From: Brevibacillus_H sp049846925
GTDB lineage: Bacteria; Bacillota; Bacilli; Brevibacillales; Brevibacillaceae
Assembly: GCF_049846925.1 (NCBI RefSeq)
Contig: NZ_JBNCMT010000005.1
Span: 1-64,000, forward strand
Direction: 5' to 3'
DNA length: 64,000 bases
The translations under genes were made by a program, and so were the position numbers. This document shows positions 1 through 10,000 of the stretch, in pieces (within the stretch, counting starts at the first letter, position 1; each line of letters opens with the position of its first letter). A model generated the notes under the pieces. It ran no database searches, had not been told where the DNA came from, and saw nothing but the letters and a program-made list of their open reading frames with translations.

Positions 1-260
1 GTTGAGTTGATTCTAAACTGCAAAACAATTCACTTGGCTAGTGTTTTGATTCACTATAAAACGCTTTATTGTTCAGTTTTCAAAGAGCATTTTTTGTCGA
101 ACATTTGCTACTATATCATGTTCATTCAACTGAAGTCAAGAAGTTTTTTATTCTAGCAAAAACTCTTTCATCCAGTGTCGTTATCGCTTTATCTCAGCGG
201 CGACTTTTATAATCTATCACATTAAACAATATAAAGTCAACATAAAAAACACAGCATATT
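1..260 (-). promoter_or_regulatory. Tandem promoters and leader of an rRNA operon lying off the left edge
   Basis: Read on the minus strand there are two SigA-type promoters. P1 is TTGACT (235-240), 18 bp spacer, TAGATT (211-216). P2 is TTGACT (134-139), 18 bp spacer, TATAGT (110-115) with an extended TG. They are followed by TGCTCTTTGAAAACTGAAC (71-89), which matches the boxA-type antitermination element typical of Bacilli 16S rRNA leaders. No 16S sequence is inside the window, so the rRNA genes are inferred to begin to the left of base 1. This accounts for the gene-free stretch before hisI. Confidence 0.75.
71..89 (-). promoter_or_regulatory. boxA-like rRNA antitermination element
   Basis: TGCTCTTTGAAAACTGAAC on the minus strand, about 20 bases downstream of the proximal promoter. 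The core TGCTCTTTGAAAAC is the usual rRNA leader boxA of Bacillus-type organisms, bound by the NusB/S10 complex. Confidence 0.7.
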
Positions 261-297
261 TTGCCACTAAATAATTTACTGACAAAACATCTGTGTT
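248..297 (-). terminator. Rho-independent terminator of the his operon
   Basis: Directly after the hisI stop codon the minus strand can fold AACACAG-ATGTTTTG against CAAAATAT-G-CTGTGTT (one bulge), followed by a run of six T. It separates the his operon from the rRNA promoters only a few bases downstream. Confidence 0.65.
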
Positions 298-302
298 TGA
301 TA

Positions 303-947
303 TTAACGCCTTTTTTCTAATTCGTGGAGCACTTCATCCAACGGCAATTTTTGTTCACGCAATAAAACAAGTAGGTGAAAAAGCAAATCCGCAGCTTCAT
401 AACGAAGTTCATTCTGATCTCTGTTTTTTGCTGCAATGATTACTTCGGCTGCTTCCTCCCCCACTTTTTTCAGAATCTTATCTACTCCCTTTTCAAACAA
501 ATATGTTGTATAAGATCCTTCCGGTTTCCTGGCTTCCCGTTCGGCAATCAGCGATTCCAGTTCATTGAATATGGCAAAACGTTCGGTTCGAGCAGAAACT
601 TTATCAGCATCACTCTTCGGATCACAATACAATACATCAGCAAAACAAGAATACTCTCCCTTGTGGCAAGCTGGCCCCGTCGGAATGACAAGAACCACCA
701 AAGCATCACTGTCACAGTCATAGCGAATGGATTTTACTTTCTGCACATTGCCAGAGGTAGCTCCTTTGTGCCAAAGCTCTTGTCGGGACCTGCTCCAAAA
801 CCACGTTTCTCCTTGTTGCAATGTCAATTCGAGCGACTCTCTATTCATATAAGCCAGTGTAAGGACTTCCTTGCTGACAAAATCCTGCACAACTGCCGGA
901 ATTAATCCATCCTGATTAAATCTTAGATTATCAATAGAAGAAATCAT
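303..947 (-). CDS. hisI: Bifunctional phosphoribosyl-AMP cyclohydrolase / phosphoribosyl-ATP pyrophosphatase HisI(E)
   Basis: Catalyses the second and third steps of histidine synthesis: PR-ATP to PR-AMP, then opening of the adenine ring. The N-terminal half (about 1-110) carries cyclohydrolase signatures, including WFWSRSRQELWHKG and the metal-binding DCDSDA...CHKGEYSCF region. The C-terminal half (about 120-214) is the all-helical MazG-like pyrophosphatase with KVGEEAAEV and AADLLFHLLVLL. Length 214 is normal for the fused HisIE form. It is the last gene of hisZGDBHAFI and overlaps hisF by 4 bp (ATGA), indicating translational coupling. Confidence 0.96.
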   Translation of the reverse strand: MISSIDNLRFNQDGLIPAVVQDFVSKEVLTLAYMNRESLELTLQQGETWFWSRSRQELWHKGATSGNVQKVKSIRYDCDSDALVVLVIPTGPACHKGEYSCFADVLYCDPKSDADKVSARTERFAIFNELESLIAEREARKPEGSYTTYLFEKGVDKILKKVGEEAAEVIIAAKNRDQNELRYEAADLLFHLLVLLREQKLPLDEVLHELEKRR

Positions 948-1702
948 GGTCTAACTTGCACCCCCACTTGCAGCAAATGCTTCTTTACCGATTGAATTGA
1001 AGTTTCATCATAGTGAAAGATGGAGGCAGCCAATGCAGCATCCGCTTTACCACTCGTTAGGACATCTGCAAAGTGTTCTACTGTACCTGCTCCACCAGAG
1101 GCAATGATCGGAATTCCAACCGCTTCTGAAATTACCCGGGTCAATTCGAGTCCGAACCCTTTTTTCTCTCCGTCATCATCCATACTGGTCAAAAGGATTT
1201 CTCCTGCACCAAGGGCCTCCGCTTGTTTTGCCCATTCAACAGCATCAAGTCCCGCAGCGTTTCGTCCGCCGTGTGTGAATACTTCCCATTTGCCCTCAGA
1301 GACTTTTCTGGCATCAATCGCAACAACGATGCATTGGGAACCAAACATGACAGCTCCTTCACGAATCAGCTCCGGGCGCAATACAGCAGATGTATTCATT
1401 GAAATTTTGTCTGCCCCGGCCCGAAGTATTCGCTTCATATCCTCTACACTATTGATGCCGCCACCTACTGTAAAAGGGATCGTAATGTTGGCAGCAGTCT
1501 TCTCAATCACATCTACCATCGTTTTGCGCCCTTCATGGGAAGCAGATATATCTAGAAAAACGAGTTCATCAGCACCTTCCAAACTATACTTCTTCGCCAA
1601 TTCGACTGGATCTCCAGCATCACGGAGCCCGACAAATTGCACCCCTTTTACAACCCGGCCATCTTTTACATCCAAACACGGGATAATCCGTTTCGCCAGC
1701 AT
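944..1702 (-). CDS. hisF: Imidazole glycerol phosphate synthase, cyclase subunit HisF
   Basis: TIM-barrel subunit that uses ammonia from HisH to convert PRFAR into imidazole glycerol phosphate plus AICAR. The start MLAKRIIPCLDVKDGRVVKG holds the conserved catalytic Asp (CLDV), and the second phosphate-site half is present (GAGEILLTSMDDDGEKKG, IIASGGAGTVEHF). Length 252 is standard. The gene is joined without a gap to hisA upstream and overlaps hisI by 4 bp, so it should be made in step with its neighbours from the hisZ promoter. Confidence 0.97.
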   Translation of the reverse strand: MLAKRIIPCLDVKDGRVVKGVQFVGLRDAGDPVELAKKYSLEGADELVFLDISASHEGRKTMVDVIEKTAANITIPFTVGGGINSVEDMKRILRAGADKISMNTSAVLRPELIREGAVMFGSQCIVVAIDARKVSEGKWEVFTHGGRNAAGLDAVEWAKQAEALGAGEILLTSMDDDGEKKGFGLELTRVISEAVGIPIIASGGAGTVEHFADVLTSGKADAALAASIFHYDETSIQSVKKHLLQVGVQVRP

Positions 1703-2440
1703 CTACAGTACCTCCTCAACCTTGCTAAGGCCCTCAGCAAGGTCAACAGCACCGGTATAAAGTGCTTTCCCAACAATCGCTCCGCTAACTCCATTGGAAG
1801 CATGACGAGCAAGAGTTACCAAATCATCGACAACACTGACTCCGCCTGATGCGATCACCTGTTTTTTTGTTTCTTTTGCCAGCGCAACAATTTCCTCTAC
1901 GTTTGGCCCCGCTAGCGTTCCATCTTTTGAAATGTCCGTATAAATGAATGTTTCTGCTCCCAATTCTACCAATTCCACCGCCAGTTGAGTTGCCTTAATA
2001 TCTGTTGTCGTCAACCACCCACGGGTCGCTACGTAACCACCTCGGCAATCCAAACCAATCGCAATTCGCTCACCATAGCTACGAAGTACCTTTTCGGTAA
2101 AGGAACGGTCTTCGATTGCGACAGTCCCCAGAATAACGCGAGATACACCACCATCTAAATAGGCAAGCACATCGTTTTCTGTTCTGATGCCACCGCCGAT
2201 TTGAACCGGGACGTTCACCTCACGTGCAATGGCTCTGATCAATTCACCATTGACTGGCTTCCCTTCCTTTGCCCCGTCCAAATCTACGAGATGCAACCAC
2301 GTTGCACCTTTCAGCACCCATTCCTTGGCTATATCAACAGGAGAATCTCCATACACAGTCTCTTGTGCATAATCTCCTTGAAATAATCGGACACATTTCC
2401 CGCCACGAATATCAATTGCAGGATAAATGGTAAAACTCAT
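1703..2440 (-). CDS. hisA: ProFAR isomerase HisA
   Basis: Isomerises ProFAR to PRFAR, the fourth step of histidine synthesis, and is a half-barrel paralogue of HisF. It begins MSFTIYPAIDIRGGKCVRLF with the catalytic Asp in AIDIRGG. QIGGGIRTENDV and YTDISKDGTLAGPN are the two phosphate-binding and catalytic Asp regions. Length 245 is typical. It overlaps hisH by 4 bp and abuts hisF. Confidence 0.97.
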   Translation of the reverse strand: MSFTIYPAIDIRGGKCVRLFQGDYAQETVYGDSPVDIAKEWVLKGATWLHLVDLDGAKEGKPVNGELIRAIAREVNVPVQIGGGIRTENDVLAYLDGGVSRVILGTVAIEDRSFTEKVLRSYGERIAIGLDCRGGYVATRGWLTTTDIKATQLAVELVELGAETFIYTDISKDGTLAGPNVEEIVALAKETKKQVIASGGVSVVDDLVTLARHASNGVSGAIVGKALYTGAVDLAEGLSKVEEVL

Positions 2441-3057
2441 CGGAGTACCCCCTCACATTGTCTGGCAAAGTTCTGAAGCAGGCGCATTCCGGTTGCACCG
2501 CTCTTTTCGGGGTGGAATTGCATCCCGTATACATTTTGCCGGCCAACAATAGCCGTAACAGACTGAAAATAATCGGTAGTAGCCAACAAATCGTCGGACT
2601 CCCCGACCTTCACATGATAGGAATGAACAAAATAAACATAGTCACCATTGGTCACTCCATCGAGCAAAAGATTCCCTTCACTACGAAGAACTAACTGATT
2701 CCATCCCATGTGCGGGACCTTGTAGTCCCCTTGGAATCGGATCACTTCGCCTGGAAGCAGTCCCAAACCTTCATGCTCCCCATGCTCTTCACTTCGGCTA
2801 AACAATAGCTGCATCCCTAAACAAATCCCTAGAATTGGCCTCCCACTTGCTGCATAAGCATGAATGGCCTGATCCAAGCCTAGTTTACGAATGTTATCCA
2901 TCGCATCACCGAATGCCCCTACTCCCGGCAAAATTAGTCCATCATATGCTGCCAACTTGTCTGGAATCGAAACAAATTCAAAAGAATAGCCGAGGCGTTC
3001 CAACGCTTTACCCAAGCTGTACAAATTCCCCATCCCATAATCGATGACCCCGATCAT
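2437..3057 (-). CDS. hisH: Imidazole glycerol phosphate synthase, glutaminase subunit HisH
   Basis: Class I glutamine amidotransferase that supplies ammonia to HisF. The nucleophile Cys lies in ILGICLGMQLLF (about residue 80), and the His/Glu of the triad in QFHPEKSG near the C-terminus. The start MIGVIDYGMGNLYSL is diagnostic of HisH. Length 206. It follows hisB with no gap and overlaps hisA by 4 bp. Confidence 0.97.
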   Translation of the reverse strand: MIGVIDYGMGNLYSLGKALERLGYSFEFVSIPDKLAAYDGLILPGVGAFGDAMDNIRKLGLDQAIHAYAASGRPILGICLGMQLLFSRSEEHGEHEGLGLLPGEVIRFQGDYKVPHMGWNQLVLRSEGNLLLDGVTNGDYVYFVHSYHVKVGESDDLLATTDYFQSVTAIVGRQNVYGMQFHPEKSGATGMRLLQNFARQCEGVLR

Positions 3058-3666
3058 CTACAACATTCCCTTCGTTGATGGTACACCTTTGACTCGTGGA
3101 TCAATAGAAGTCGCCTCATCCAATGCACGCCCGAGCGCCTTAAAGATTGCTTCAATCATGTGATGTGTGTTGTGACCATAGTGAAGGATAACATGCAGAT
3201 TCATTCTTGCTTCTAACGCCAGTTTCCATAAAAACTCGTGAACCAGTTCAGTCGGAAATTGACCAACCTGATTGGAAGGATAGGTTGCTCTGTATTCCAA
3301 ATGTGGTCGATTGCTCAGGTCAATCACAACCTGTGCCAGTGATTCATCCATGGGAACAAATGAGTTTCCATAGCGTTTAATCCCTTTCTTATCCCCTAGC
3401 GCTTCTCTTAGCGCTTGACCGAGACAGATCCCGATATCCTCAACTGTGTGGTGGTAATCAATTTCGATATCGCCTTTGGCGTGAACGGCAAGATTGAACT
3501 GACCGTGTTTGGCAAACAAATCAAGCATGTGGCTAAGAAATGGTACACTCGTATCCAAATCACTTTTTCCTTCGCCATCTACCGCAAATTCCAATCGAAT
3601 ATCTGTCTCATTTGTCTTCCGTTCAACTGTTGCTTGACGTACAATTTGCTCCATTCCCTGTTTCAC
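3058..3666 (-). CDS. hisB: Imidazoleglycerol-phosphate dehydratase HisB
   Basis: Manganese enzyme that dehydrates IGP to imidazole acetol phosphate; here the monofunctional form without the phosphatase domain found in enterics. Metal-binding His clusters are visible in DYHHTVEDIG and ILHYGHNTHHMIEA, and the N-terminal RKTNETDI motif is typical. The frame opens at 3672 with GTG. I chose the GTG at 3666 because AGAGG lies 5 bases before it; an ATG at 3654 is also possible and is nearer to the usual N-terminus. hisD ends 5-11 bp upstream. Confidence 0.94.
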   Translation of the reverse strand: MKQGMEQIVRQATVERKTNETDIRLEFAVDGEGKSDLDTSVPFLSHMLDLFAKHGQFNLAVHAKGDIEIDYHHTVEDIGICLGQALREALGDKKGIKRYGNSFVPMDESLAQVVIDLSNRPHLEYRATYPSNQVGQFPTELVHEFLWKLALEARMNLHVILHYGHNTHHMIEAIFKALGRALDEATSIDPRVKGVPSTKGML

Positions 3667-3677
3667 TCCCACCTCTT

Positions 3678-4958
3678 TTATTCTCTATCCAGATCATCTA
3701 ACCGTTCTTGAATGGCACGGGCGTGTGCTTGCAGACCTTCCTGCATAGCTAAAGACACAATTTTGGCCCCGTTGTTTTTCATATCCTGTTTACTGTATGA
3801 AATGACACTCGATTTTTTTATAAAATCATCTACGGAAAGCGGCGAAGAGAAACGAGCAGTACCATTGGTAGGAAGCACATGATTAGGGCCCGCAAAGTAA
3901 TCTCCTACCGGCTCTGAACTGTACTGTCCAAGAAAAATCGCCCCTGCATTCTCGATCTTTCCCAGATGATCGAAAGGATCTTCGATTAAAAGTTCCAAAT
4001 GTTCTGGAGCCAATCGGTTCACGACATCAAAGCCTTCCTGCAAATCTTTCACAATGCAGATCGCTCCATAATCACGGATAGAGGCTTCTGCAATTTCCTT
4101 ACGAGGGAGCAGCGTCAATTGTCTCTCCACCTCTAAAGCGACCGCTTTTGCGACTGCTCTAGAAGGAGTAACGAGAACCGCAGATGCCATGGGGTCATGT
4201 TCTGCCTGAGAAAGCAAATCTGCTGCCACATACCTTGGATTCGCTGAGTCGTCTGCGAGAACAACGATTTCACTGGGCCCTGCTACCATATCGATGTCTA
4301 CCAATCCATAAACTTCCCTTTTCGCCAGCGCTACGTAGATATTGCCTGGGCCTACTATTTTATCTACAGACTTGATGGTAGAAGTTCCATATGTTAAAGC
4401 TGCAATTGCCTGTGCCCCGCCTACTTTGTAAATCTCACGGACACCTGCAATTTGAGCAGCAGCAAGGATCGCCGGGTTCAGCTTCCCATCACGTCCTGGC
4501 GGAGAGACGATGACGATTTCTTGTACCCCTGCAACCTGAGCCGGAATCGCATTCATCAAGACAGAAGAAGGATAAGCTGCTGTGCCACCTGGTACATACA
4601 ACCCTACACGTCTCAACGGGCGAATGATTTGTCCGAGGATCGTTCCTGTTTCCTTTGTAGTAAACCAGGATTGCCGCACTTGTCTTTGATGATAATCCCG
4701 TATATTATCTGCTGCTTCCTGTAGAGCATCTAGTATTTTCTGATCTACTAATTCAATTGCTTCTTGGAATTCTTGCTCAGTTACTCGCAATTCATCCAGT
4801 TGAACCCGGTCAAATTTCTCTGTAAAAAAACGAATTGCCACATCACCGTCACACTTCACCTGCTCTAATATGGATATAACCGCTTCCTGTTGTTCTCTCG
4901 TTCCACTGTCAATGCTGCGCCTCGTATCAAAATCAACAGACTCTACAAGCTTCATCAT
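3678..4958 (-). CDS. hisD: Histidinol dehydrogenase HisD
   Basis: Zinc enzyme performing the last two NAD-dependent oxidations, histidinol to histidine. Recognised by GGTAAYPSSVLM, KVGGAQAIAALTYGT, DMVAGPSEIVVLAD, LLSQAEHDP and the C-terminal PVGDYFAGPNHVLPTNGTARF. The open frame extends 12 codons further to 4994, but the tandem ATG at 4958/4955 has AGAGGGGG seven bases upstream, so I use 4958 (427 residues). Confidence 0.96.
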   Translation of the reverse strand: MMKLVESVDFDTRRSIDSGTREQQEAVISILEQVKCDGDVAIRFFTEKFDRVQLDELRVTEQEFQEAIELVDQKILDALQEAADNIRDYHQRQVRQSWFTTKETGTILGQIIRPLRRVGLYVPGGTAAYPSSVLMNAIPAQVAGVQEIVIVSPPGRDGKLNPAILAAAQIAGVREIYKVGGAQAIAALTYGTSTIKSVDKIVGPGNIYVALAKREVYGLVDIDMVAGPSEIVVLADDSANPRYVAADLLSQAEHDPMASAVLVTPSRAVAKAVALEVERQLTLLPRKEIAEASIRDYGAICIVKDLQEGFDVVNRLAPEHLELLIEDPFDHLGKIENAGAIFLGQYSSEPVGDYFAGPNHVLPTNGTARFSSPLSVDDFIKKSSVISYSKQDMKNNGAKIVSLAMQEGLQAHARAIQERLDDLDRE

Positions 4959-4990
4959 ACGATTACCCCCTCTTTTAACCCGTTTCCCAC

Positions 4991-5638
4991 TCAACGACGA
5001 GCCGGGATAACCTGCAAAAACTTGGATGCAATATCATCTACCGCTTCACTTTTCATCCGATAACTGGCACGATTTGCAATTAATCTCGTCGTTATCTCAC
5101 AGATATGCTCCATTTCTACCAATCCGTTCTCCCTGAGCGTCTGACCCGTTGAGACAATATCGACAATCCGATCAGCCAAGCCGATCATTGGAGCTAATTC
5201 GACAGAACCATTCAGCTTGATTACCTCAACTTGCTGACCTTGTTCACGGAAATAACGAGAAGCGATGCGTGGATACTTGGTCGCTACACGGGGAGCCTCC
5301 TGGGGCTTCCAGTCAGGCATTCCTGCCACCATCATTCGGCAGTAGCCAATCTGTAAATCCAACAATTCGTATACATCTCGCTCTTCTTCCAGCAATACAT
5401 CTTTGCCTACCACACCCACATCGGCTACACCATATTCCACATAGGTAGGTACATCGGTAGGTTTCGCCAGAATAAACTCCAGATGACTATCTTCTACTGG
5501 AATAATCAGTTTACGAGAGTCTTTCAAATCTGTGGTTACGGTAAGGCCTGCTTGCTGCAAGAATACTAGAGATTCTTCGAAAATCCGCCCTTTTGGCATC
5601 GCAATCGTTAATTTTTGTAGATTGGTAATCGGACTCAA
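4991..5638 (-). CDS. hisG: ATP phosphoribosyltransferase, short form HisG
   Basis: First committed and feedback-controlled step: condensation of ATP and PRPP. At 215 residues this is the short HisG, which lacks the C-terminal regulatory domain and therefore needs HisZ, encoded directly upstream with a 4 bp overlap. Typical motifs are AMPKGRIFEESLVFL, VGVVGKDVLLEE and the PRPP site DRIVDIVSTGQTLRENGL. Confidence 0.96.
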   Translation of the reverse strand: MSPITNLQKLTIAMPKGRIFEESLVFLQQAGLTVTTDLKDSRKLIIPVEDSHLEFILAKPTDVPTYVEYGVADVGVVGKDVLLEEERDVYELLDLQIGYCRMMVAGMPDWKPQEAPRVATKYPRIASRYFREQGQQVEVIKLNGSVELAPMIGLADRIVDIVSTGQTLRENGLVEMEHICEITTRLIANRASYRMKSEAVDDIASKFLQVIPARR

Positions 5639-6816
5639 TTGACTTCCTCCTGTTCACCCAAGCAGACAATCTGGTAATCATCCCGTTTTTTCCATTCATC
5701 TAAAATAGTTTGATCTTCTAACATTTGAATCATTACATTCTTCCCTGATTCCCGAATGCTGCGAGCCTTTTTGATGGCTTCTTCTCTTCTTGCAGCAACA
5801 TAAAAAATCGCAACACGAGAAGGCTTTGGTTTCGGCTGAACACTAGTTATTTGCATTAAACGATCCATTTTGATTGCAAATCCCGTAGCAGGTGCTGGCC
5901 GGCCAAACTGCTCCAGCAAGTGATCATAACGGCCTCCGCCCACCAATGGCGAACCTAAATCTGCAGCATATCCTTCAAACACTATGCCTGTGTAGTAGTT
6001 CAGACTGCTGATCAAATTAAAATCGAGAAGTACGTACTCCGTTACACCATGCGCTTCCAGTATGCTCCACAAGGAGGCAAGTGTTTCCACTGCCTTGCGT
6101 GCTTTTCCATTGACCGTCAGCTCGTATGCTTCCGAGATTTTGGATTGCCCTCCCCGCAAGCTGAGTAACGCATGGAGTCGGTAACGATCTTGCTCCGAGA
6201 GTGTCAATGCATCAATCAATTGGCGGTATCCGACATAATCCCGATCGTTCAGGAAACGTTTGAACTTGCTGTGTGCCTCTTGATCAGGAACAATCTCATC
6301 TAACAGACCGTCAATAAAATCAACATGACCAATAGCTACCTTGAATGCTCCTACGCCCACTTCCTTTAAACACGAAATAGCGAGAGCGATTGCTTCTGCA
6401 TCCGCATCAACGGAAGCGTCCCCAATCAACTCAATCCCCGTTTGGTGGAATTCAGCATTCCGACCCGCTTCTTTTTCCTGTGCTCGAAACACGTTCGTTT
6501 GATAAAAAAGACGAATGGGAAAAGCAACATCTTTATATAGAGAAGAAACAACACGTGCAATCGGAGTCGTCATATCGGGACGAAGCACAACGGTGTGACC
6601 CTGTTTATCCAACAGTTTGAACATTCGATCAGTTAACGTTGCACTTGCTGCTCCTACCGTGTCGTAGTATTCCAAAGATGGCGTGGCAATCTCGTCGTAC
6701 CCCCATTGCTCGATACGAGAGCGCAGAATGAACTCCAAATGCCGTTGTTTTGCTAGTGATTCCGGCAAAATATCACGCATGCCAAGCGGTTTCTCAAATA
6801 CCAACGGCTTTGTCAT
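5635..6816 (-). CDS. hisZ: ATP phosphoribosyltransferase regulatory subunit HisZ
   Basis: Histidyl-tRNA-synthetase-like protein without aminoacylation function that forms a hetero-octamer with short HisG and makes it active and histidine-sensitive. Class II synthetase fold motifs are visible: LRPDMTTPIARVV (motif 2 region) and VGGGRYDHLLEQFGRPAPATGFA (motif 3 region). At 393 residues it is shorter than HisS and has no anticodon-binding domain of normal size. It is the first gene of the operon, with GGTGGGGGG before the ATG. hisC is not in this operon, as in many Bacilli. Confidence 0.94.
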   Translation of the reverse strand: MTKPLVFEKPLGMRDILPESLAKQRHLEFILRSRIEQWGYDEIATPSLEYYDTVGAASATLTDRMFKLLDKQGHTVVLRPDMTTPIARVVSSLYKDVAFPIRLFYQTNVFRAQEKEAGRNAEFHQTGIELIGDASVDADAEAIALAISCLKEVGVGAFKVAIGHVDFIDGLLDEIVPDQEAHSKFKRFLNDRDYVGYRQLIDALTLSEQDRYRLHALLSLRGGQSKISEAYELTVNGKARKAVETLASLWSILEAHGVTEYVLLDFNLISSLNYYTGIVFEGYAADLGSPLVGGGRYDHLLEQFGRPAPATGFAIKMDRLMQITSVQPKPKPSRVAIFYVAARREEAIKKARSIRESGKNVMIQMLEDQTILDEWKKRDDYQIVCLGEQEEVN

Positions 6817-6878
6817 AAATGTCCCCCCACCACGTTACACTTTACTCTGCTAATAAGCTAAAGCGTTTTGTTAGTAAG

Positions 6879-6907
6879 AATGTACCACTATTCCCTCCGT
6901 TGGTCAA
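6879..6907 (-). promoter_or_regulatory. Promoter of the hisZGDBHAFI operon
   Basis: Minus strand TTGACC (6902-6907), 17 bp spacer, TACATT (6879-6884), about 60 bases before the hisZ start. No T-box stem or His leader peptide was recognised in the short leader. Confidence 0.6.
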
Positions 6908-6950
6908 CGCTCCTTATAATGTTCTGAATAATAAAAAAATAGAAGGAAAA

Positions 6951-6981
6951 GGCCCAATCAGGATGATATCCAGACCGGGCC
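6951..6981 (-). terminator. Terminator after the Ig-repeat protein gene
   Basis: GGCCC...GGGCC hairpin with interior mismatches on the minus strand, followed by TTTTCCTTCTATTTTTTT. It lies between the stop of the 7009-11661 gene and the his promoter. Confidence 0.7.
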
Positions 6982-7008
6982 CTCTTCTTTACTTTCGTGA
7001 TAAACAGA

Positions 7009-10000
7009 TTATTTTTTTGCCGTGGTAAATTGCGAAACGAATTCTTCATTCAAATTACCGGACAAATCAGATACTACACCTGCTTCCATATAGATGGAAT
7101 AGGTATGATCTTTTTTCAGGTTCAGCTTGGGGTCTAAGATGATTTTCTTGGAAGAAGCCACCCATTTGAATTTGCAAGCAACTGCCTTGCCGTTTTCATC
7201 GATTATTTTTACCAGTTTTGCAACATTATCATTTGTTAACTCTGTTCCATTGGTAAGTGTTACTGGTTCTTTGAAGACAACCTCAATGTTGCCTTTAATT
7301 GAAAAATTATCGTCTCCATCATCTGGATTGGTCGTCACTTCAGGAGGTGTATCCTCTGTTGAAGTATTGAATGTAACAATGTAACCTGCATTCGTTTTCT
7401 TGAGACGATTGTATACCTTCCCTGCTTTCACCACGATCGAATAGGTGCTGTTTGACTTGAGCGTCGTCACAGGAGTAATTTTGACCGTGTATTTTTTGTC
7501 ATCCCACTCATATTTTACGCTCAGCTTTTTCATGTTTTCATCGTACATATCAATGACAGAACCAATGTTTGAATTTGTGATTTTCACACTGTTTTTCAGT
7601 GTTACCGATTCACCAAATCCAATATAAAGCGGCTCATCAGTCGGTACATCCTCTTCCCCATTTTGCGGGTTGGAAATGATATTGATTAACCCTTTATCTC
7701 GAATCGTATAAAAACTCGCTGTGTAGCTTCGAACCGGATTGCTTGCCTCATCCTTTACGACGCCCTCTGGCAAGTAAATGGTGTACGCTTCGTTTTTCTT
7801 CAATCGGGTAGATGGATTGAGGGTTAGGATCAGGTTCTCTTCATCCCATTCAGCCTTGTATTTGACTGACTCCCCTGCACTGCTTTTTAGTTGTACCAGT
7901 GAATCTGAATTCTGATTCGTGAGTTTGGACCCGTTTGCAAGTACGACTGGCTTACTAAACTGGACATAGATTTCCGTATCGAGTGGTACATCTTCTTCTC
8001 CATTTTCTGGCGCTGAGGTAACAGAAGGCAAATCAGAATTGTTTACAGTTGAAAACGAAAGAGTAAACAACGAATTTTTCACACCGCTCACATTTTGAAC
8101 AGTTCCCGCTTCGATTCTGATGTAGTAGTACGTGCTAGGGAGTAATTTGCCTTTTGGTTCTACCTTAATCATCAAATTGTCAGCATCCCAGGTGGCACTG
8201 AACGGAATATTTTTTCCAGATCCATCTTTAAATGTCAGCAGCTTGCCTACATTGCTATTGTTGATCGAAGTACCGTTTGACTGCACAACATTTTCGCTAA
8301 ATGAGATATGGAACGACCTCGAAACAGCGACATTGGTTTGTCCGTTCATCACATCAGAACTGATATACGGCACCCCATAATTAACGGTGCGGAAAGTTGA
8401 CGTGAAGCTGCTGTTTGCATTGCCAGCCAGGTCTTTAATTTTGTTTGACGCTATTACTATCCGATACTCCTCATTTGAACGCAAAATGGGTACGGGATTA
8501 ATCGTAATTGTGCGATTCGCAGAAGAATAGGTAACCATCGATTCAACTGTTTTGTTGCGGCTGTCAACCAACGATACAACTCCTGCTACATTTTGTGTAG
8601 TCACTTCTGTTCCATCGTAATGAGTAAATGGCTCACTTACGGTAACTGATACATCACTGGTCAAAGATACGCCCGTAGTCCCTGAATTCGGGTTCGTCGT
8701 AAAGGTCGGTGCAGAGTAATCGTTTTGCGTACCAAAGTATATGGCTACCGATGAATTTGGATTATTCGTCTGATCTTTCACCAAGCCTGCTGCTACTGTT
8801 AAATAATATGTTCTGTTCGGCAGCAAATCAGATGTTGGATCAAGTACAAGTTGTTGTGAACTGGAATTCCAACTTCCTGTAAAAGGCGTATTCACTGTCT
8901 TACCATTCTCTCGCAGTGTAATATAGCTTGCATAATCAGCAGACTGTAGTATCACAGGTTCAGAGAAGCTCAAGGTAATATTGGTGGTAACTGCATTACC
9001 TGTACTTCCATTGGACGGTGAAAAGTTAATTGACGGCGGGTTCATATCCGTTGCTGTCGTAAATGTTGAAGCAATCTGACTGACATAATTGCCTGAAGAA
9101 TCTCGTAACGTATTTTGAATAACAAATAGCGAATAGGAAGCATTGCCTTTCAAATTGACCGTTGGATCAATCGTAAGCTCATACAAAGAAGGGTTGTAGC
9201 TGAGAGTGTATGCTGTAACATTGCTTCCTGTGCTGTTGTCACGTAGAACAAAGATGTTAGACGCATTAACGTAGTTGATTTCAGTTCCATTTGACAAATA
9301 GACTGGCTCACTAAATGTTATTTTCAAATTCCCTTCCACAGGATAAGAAGGATATCCGTTCCAAGGGTAAATTGAAGCAGTCGGCGCTGCTGTGTCATTG
9401 ATGGTCGTAAAGGAAGAGACTGTTTGTGCATTAAACTGATTCGCATTATCCCTAACTGCCGAGCCTACCAAAACTAAACGATAGGTTGTATTGCTTCTAA
9501 GTAACTGAGTTGGTTGAATGGTTAACCGGTAATTGGTAGCATTATACGAATACGAGCCAGGTACTAAATTATTATTGTTGTCCATTAGATAAAAACTGCT
9601 GTATGGACTGGGACCAGGTACCGCTGCTCCATTTGACATTATTACAGGTTCGCTAAAAGTTATGGTCAGGGACGTATTAAGAGAGATACCTGTTGCACCA
9701 GTTGCAGGATAAAGCACTGCTGTCGGTGGGCGATTATCTACATTAGTTGTGGAGAATGTAAACGTTCTGGCTGCATTGTAGTTATTACCGACATCTCGCA
9801 CAAAATTAGCTGCAACTGCCACCGAATAGGTTCTGTTTACTTCCAGATCAGTTGAGGGATCAATCGTGAGCGTTTTACTGTTTTGATCCCAATTTACAGA
9901 AAACGGAACAGCGTTATTTGTTGTTGTGTTTCGAATCGTTATAAAACTTGGATATGAAGTACTTTGAAAAGTAACTGGTTCATTAAAGGTCAGGACGATA

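Noticed and set aside
375..905. Plus-strand frame opposite hisI
   Set aside because: Antisense to a well conserved gene and without a plausible start region.
6817..6950. T-box or histidine leader peptide before hisZ
   Set aside because: The leader is short, has no T-box AGGGTGGNACCGCG motif and no run of His codons.
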